NCBI GenBank assembly: GCA_002633005.1
Contig: NMRA01000046.1
Span: 13,478 to 77,477 of the forward strand
Reading direction: 5' to 3'
DNA: 64,000 nt
Source: Phoronis australis
Taxonomy: Eukaryota > Phoronida > Phoronidae
In this document: piece after piece, positions 62,288 to 64,000 of the stretch
Layout: every line of letters begins with the position of its first letter
Position numbering within the stretch: the first letter of the stretch is position 1
Program-made: the position numbers and the translations under genes
Notes under the pieces: generated by a model
What the model saw: the letters and a program-made list of their open reading frames with translations, nothing else
Databases searched by the model: none
What the model was told of the DNA's origin: nothing

Positions 62288-62887
62288 CTATGGTTTGTTT
62301 TTGGTGGTAACTGCTTTGAATTTGGATGGAATGTTTTTCTGTAGGATGTCTGTGAGTTCTTTATTGAATCTCGATACTACAGTATCGATGCCGTTTCGAC
62401 TAAGAATTGCATCCCAGTCGTGGTTGATTAACTCGTTATGCAATTGAATTTGATTTACTTTGTCGTATTTCCAAACACGTTTTATAAGAGGGTGTTCGTT
62501 GTGAGCTGAACATGATCGGATGGACGTATTTATGACATGGTGATCCGAGTGACCGATCGGGGGCAGAACGAACGTGGACGAAATAGAACTGAGGTTGTTG
62601 GTAATACACAAGTCAATGCAGGATTTGGAAGTTGTGGAGATTCTTTTAGGCTCGTTGATCAGTTGTATAAAGTCGTTTACAAGTAGTACGTCGAATAGTT
62701 CAATGCCTGCCTTATTCTCGTCCTTTGTAGTTGCAGTCAGCAACAGTGTGCTTAAGGACTTCAAACCTTGCAAAGTTCTTAGATTTAAGTCCATTGATGT
62801 TTGTGAAAAGTATATCAAAATTGTTAGTTCCAGGGATAAATTCAATGTCTCCAGATCTAAGGAGAAGAAGACCGGAGATGAGAACAA
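62288..62887 (-). pseudogene. LINE endonuclease C-terminal part
   Basis: Open frame of 199 codons, but only from about residue 55 is the frame that of the endonuclease. It reads GIELFDVLLVNDFIQLINEP, SCIDLCITNN (residues 89-98) and IGHSDHHVI (residues 111-119). The SDH motif carries the catalytic Asp-His pair of AP-endonuclease-like LINE nucleases. The first 50 residues are out of frame: a neighbouring frame in the same bases reads FDILFTNINGLKSKNFARFE, the typical start of the domain. About 100 residues that should separate the two parts are absent, implying an internal deletion. Confidence 0.85.
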
Positions 62888-62940
62888 TGTCTATACATAC
62901 ATAGAGTATAAATTAGGCAAGTGTAACAAGTAGGCAAAAC

Positions 62941-63360
62941 TGATGAGATATTATCAGAGAAGAAAGGACTCTTTCAGATCCCGGGTGTAACGTTAAGGCA
63001 GTAAATCATTTAATGAAAGAAAACAAAAGTAAAAAGGGAAAAAACAAAAAAGCAACGAAGTAACACAGAAAAGTTGAAATGAAGAGAATGAAAAGGCAAG
63101 CAACTCCACCATTGAATGAGAGTTTGTCAACTCTCATACGGCAGATATATTATTAGGTATCGGATATAACCAAGACAATTATGTGTGTATACAAATCTAG
63201 GCCTATGCATATTAACAAATATCCCAAGCTTATGTATATCAATACACATAATATACATATCAAAACATTTCAGAATACAGAGAATTAATTGGTTAAATAT
63301 ATTACTCATAACTGTGTACATAGGCAAAACCCAAAACTCGTAGGACGTTGGACCTCACTC
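62941..63360. other. Unassigned stretch, possibly LINE 5' flank
   Basis: A-rich sequence with no recognised feature, between the LINE and the hairpin. Confidence 0.4.
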
Positions 63361-63363
63361 ACA

Positions 63364-63427
63364 GCATTGTCTTATTTGTACATGTACACTTGTTAAAACA
63401 AGTGTACATGTATAAATAAGACAGTGC
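63364..63427. repeat. Hairpin with 31-bp arms
   Basis: Arms 63364-63394 and 63397-63427 pair at 29 of 31 positions around a two-base loop (core ACATGTACACTTGTT/AACAAGTGTACATGT). It directly precedes the 46-bp tandem array. Confidence 0.95.
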
Positions 63428-63437
63428 CCATTCAACC

Positions 63438-63750
63438 CACGTGGGTACTTATTTCACTTTTAGACCCCATGTACATTATGGCTCACGTGGGTACTTACTT
63501 CACTTGTAGACCCCATGTACATTATGGCTCACTTGGGTACTTATTTCACTTGTAGACCCCATGTACATTATGGCTCACGTGGGTACTTATTTTACTCGTA
63601 GACCCCATGTACATTATGGCTCACGTGGGTACTTATTTCACTCGTAGACCCCATGTAAATTATGGCTGACATGGGTACTTATTTCACTTGTAGACCCCAT
63701 GTACATTATGGCTCACGTGGGTACTTGTGTCACTTGCACACCCTGCGCAA
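63438..63750. repeat. Minisatellite, 46 bp x ~6.8, with CACGTG boxes
   Basis: Units start CACGTGGGTACTTATTTCAC and continue TTGTAGACCCCATGTACATT then ATGGCT. Starts at 63438, 63484, 63530, 63576, 63622, 63668 and 63714 are spaced exactly 46. Five of seven keep the palindromic CACGTG (E-box type) site; units three and six have CACTTG and GACATG. The last unit decays after 63730. Confidence 0.96.
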
Positions 63751-63890
63751 CATTAAATGTACAAGTTCAAGCCTGAATTCAAAATCTCAAGGTTTTACTC
63801 GAAATTTCAAGTTATTTCTCGTTTTAGCTTGAATTTATGTATCGCCAACTGCAAATTTGCACTGCACACTCGGCGTTTGCGTAACCCATA
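63751..63890. other. Spacer between arrays
   Basis: AT-rich, with CAAGTTCAAGCCTGAATTC-type short inverted words and no gene. Confidence 0.4.
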
Positions 63891-63966
63891 ATATACTCGG
63901 CCACAGAGTATTCAGACAATTATCTTGAATATACTCAGCCACAGAGTATTTAGACAAATATCTTCA
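63891..63966. repeat. Tandem duplication, 38 bp x 2
   Basis: Two copies of ATATACTCGGCCACAGAGTA...AGACAA(T/A)TATCTT with a few differences, at the right edge of the window. Confidence 0.9.
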
Positions 63967-64000
63967 AAAAACTGACAGACACACTCTGCAGAAAAACCAC

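Larger units (their letters stand above)
60330..62940 (-). mobile_element. Decayed non-LTR retrotransposon (CR1/L2/Jockey-like LINE)
   Basis: Minus-strand element with the order endonuclease, reverse transcriptase and C-terminal Cys/His knuckle, in several broken frames. Markers include SDHH (endonuclease), SNYRPITLLN, GFLPG, GPLLFLLYINDLPD and YADD (reverse transcriptase), and CNCGQ...H..LDCP near the 3' end. The 5' part of the endonuclease is largely missing. Frameshifts and stops mean it cannot encode a working protein. The (TA)-rich tract at 60025-60195 lies where a LINE 3' microsatellite tail would be. No second copy exists in the window. Confidence 0.9.

Overview
The window is animal (metazoan) nuclear DNA. 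It is AT-rich and gene-poor, with long GT-AG introns, non-LTR and DNA transposon relics, tRNA-like SINE sequence, many minisatellites and three tracts containing N (27638-27679, 40840, 59437). No bacterial operon, phage or CRISPR array is visible. The species cannot be fixed from the sequence. A class 2 DYRK kinase gene combined with CR1/L2-like LINEs, hAT elements and foldback MITEs suits a marine invertebrate such as a hemichordate, echinoderm or lophotrochozoan, but that is inference.

Genes. The one securely recognised gene is a class 2 DYRK protein kinase (DYRK2/3/4 type) on the minus strand. Four exons at 2713-2838, 1041-1254, 498-661 and 52-188 join in phase. They encode part of the N-terminal region, the DYRK-homology/NAPA-like segment, and the start of the kinase domain with its glycine-rich loop and catalytic lysine. 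The rest of the kinase lies before position 1. Two further minus-strand exon candidates (7435-7889 and 9631-9710) are phase-compatible with this chain and may be its 5' part. A second, unrecognised minus-strand locus is suggested by a start-codon exon at 40974-41082, a possible middle exon at 38170-38259 and a convincing membrane-anchored terminal exon at 36000-36189. A CpG-rich block at 42930-43520 could be its promoter. These pieces may not all belong to one gene.

Mobile DNA. Three elements have CAG-starting terminal inverted repeats and 5-bp target duplications (13347-13688, 24838-27746, 44857-45779). The two larger ones share a terminus family and keep hAT-like transposase remnants. A separate family with two copies (12431-13044 and 49673-50433) ends in a 162-bp near-perfect palindrome nested in its own terminal inverted repeat. 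Other foldback or MITE-like elements lie at 1601-1973, 10753-10940, 17060-17469 and 47639-48394. A decayed minus-strand LINE occupies about 60330-62940, with a (TA)-rich tract at its 3' side.

Tandem DNA. The last 5 kb is dense in minisatellites: eight exact 37-bp units at 59139-59434, a roughly 50-bp array at 59740-59955, an AT cruciform tract at 60025-60195, a 31-bp-arm hairpin at 63364-63427 followed by 46-bp CACGTG-bearing repeats, and a 38-bp duplication at the right edge. Shorter two-copy duplications are scattered throughout. Most of 13.7-24.8, 27.7-36 and 50.4-59.1 kb holds nothing I can assign.
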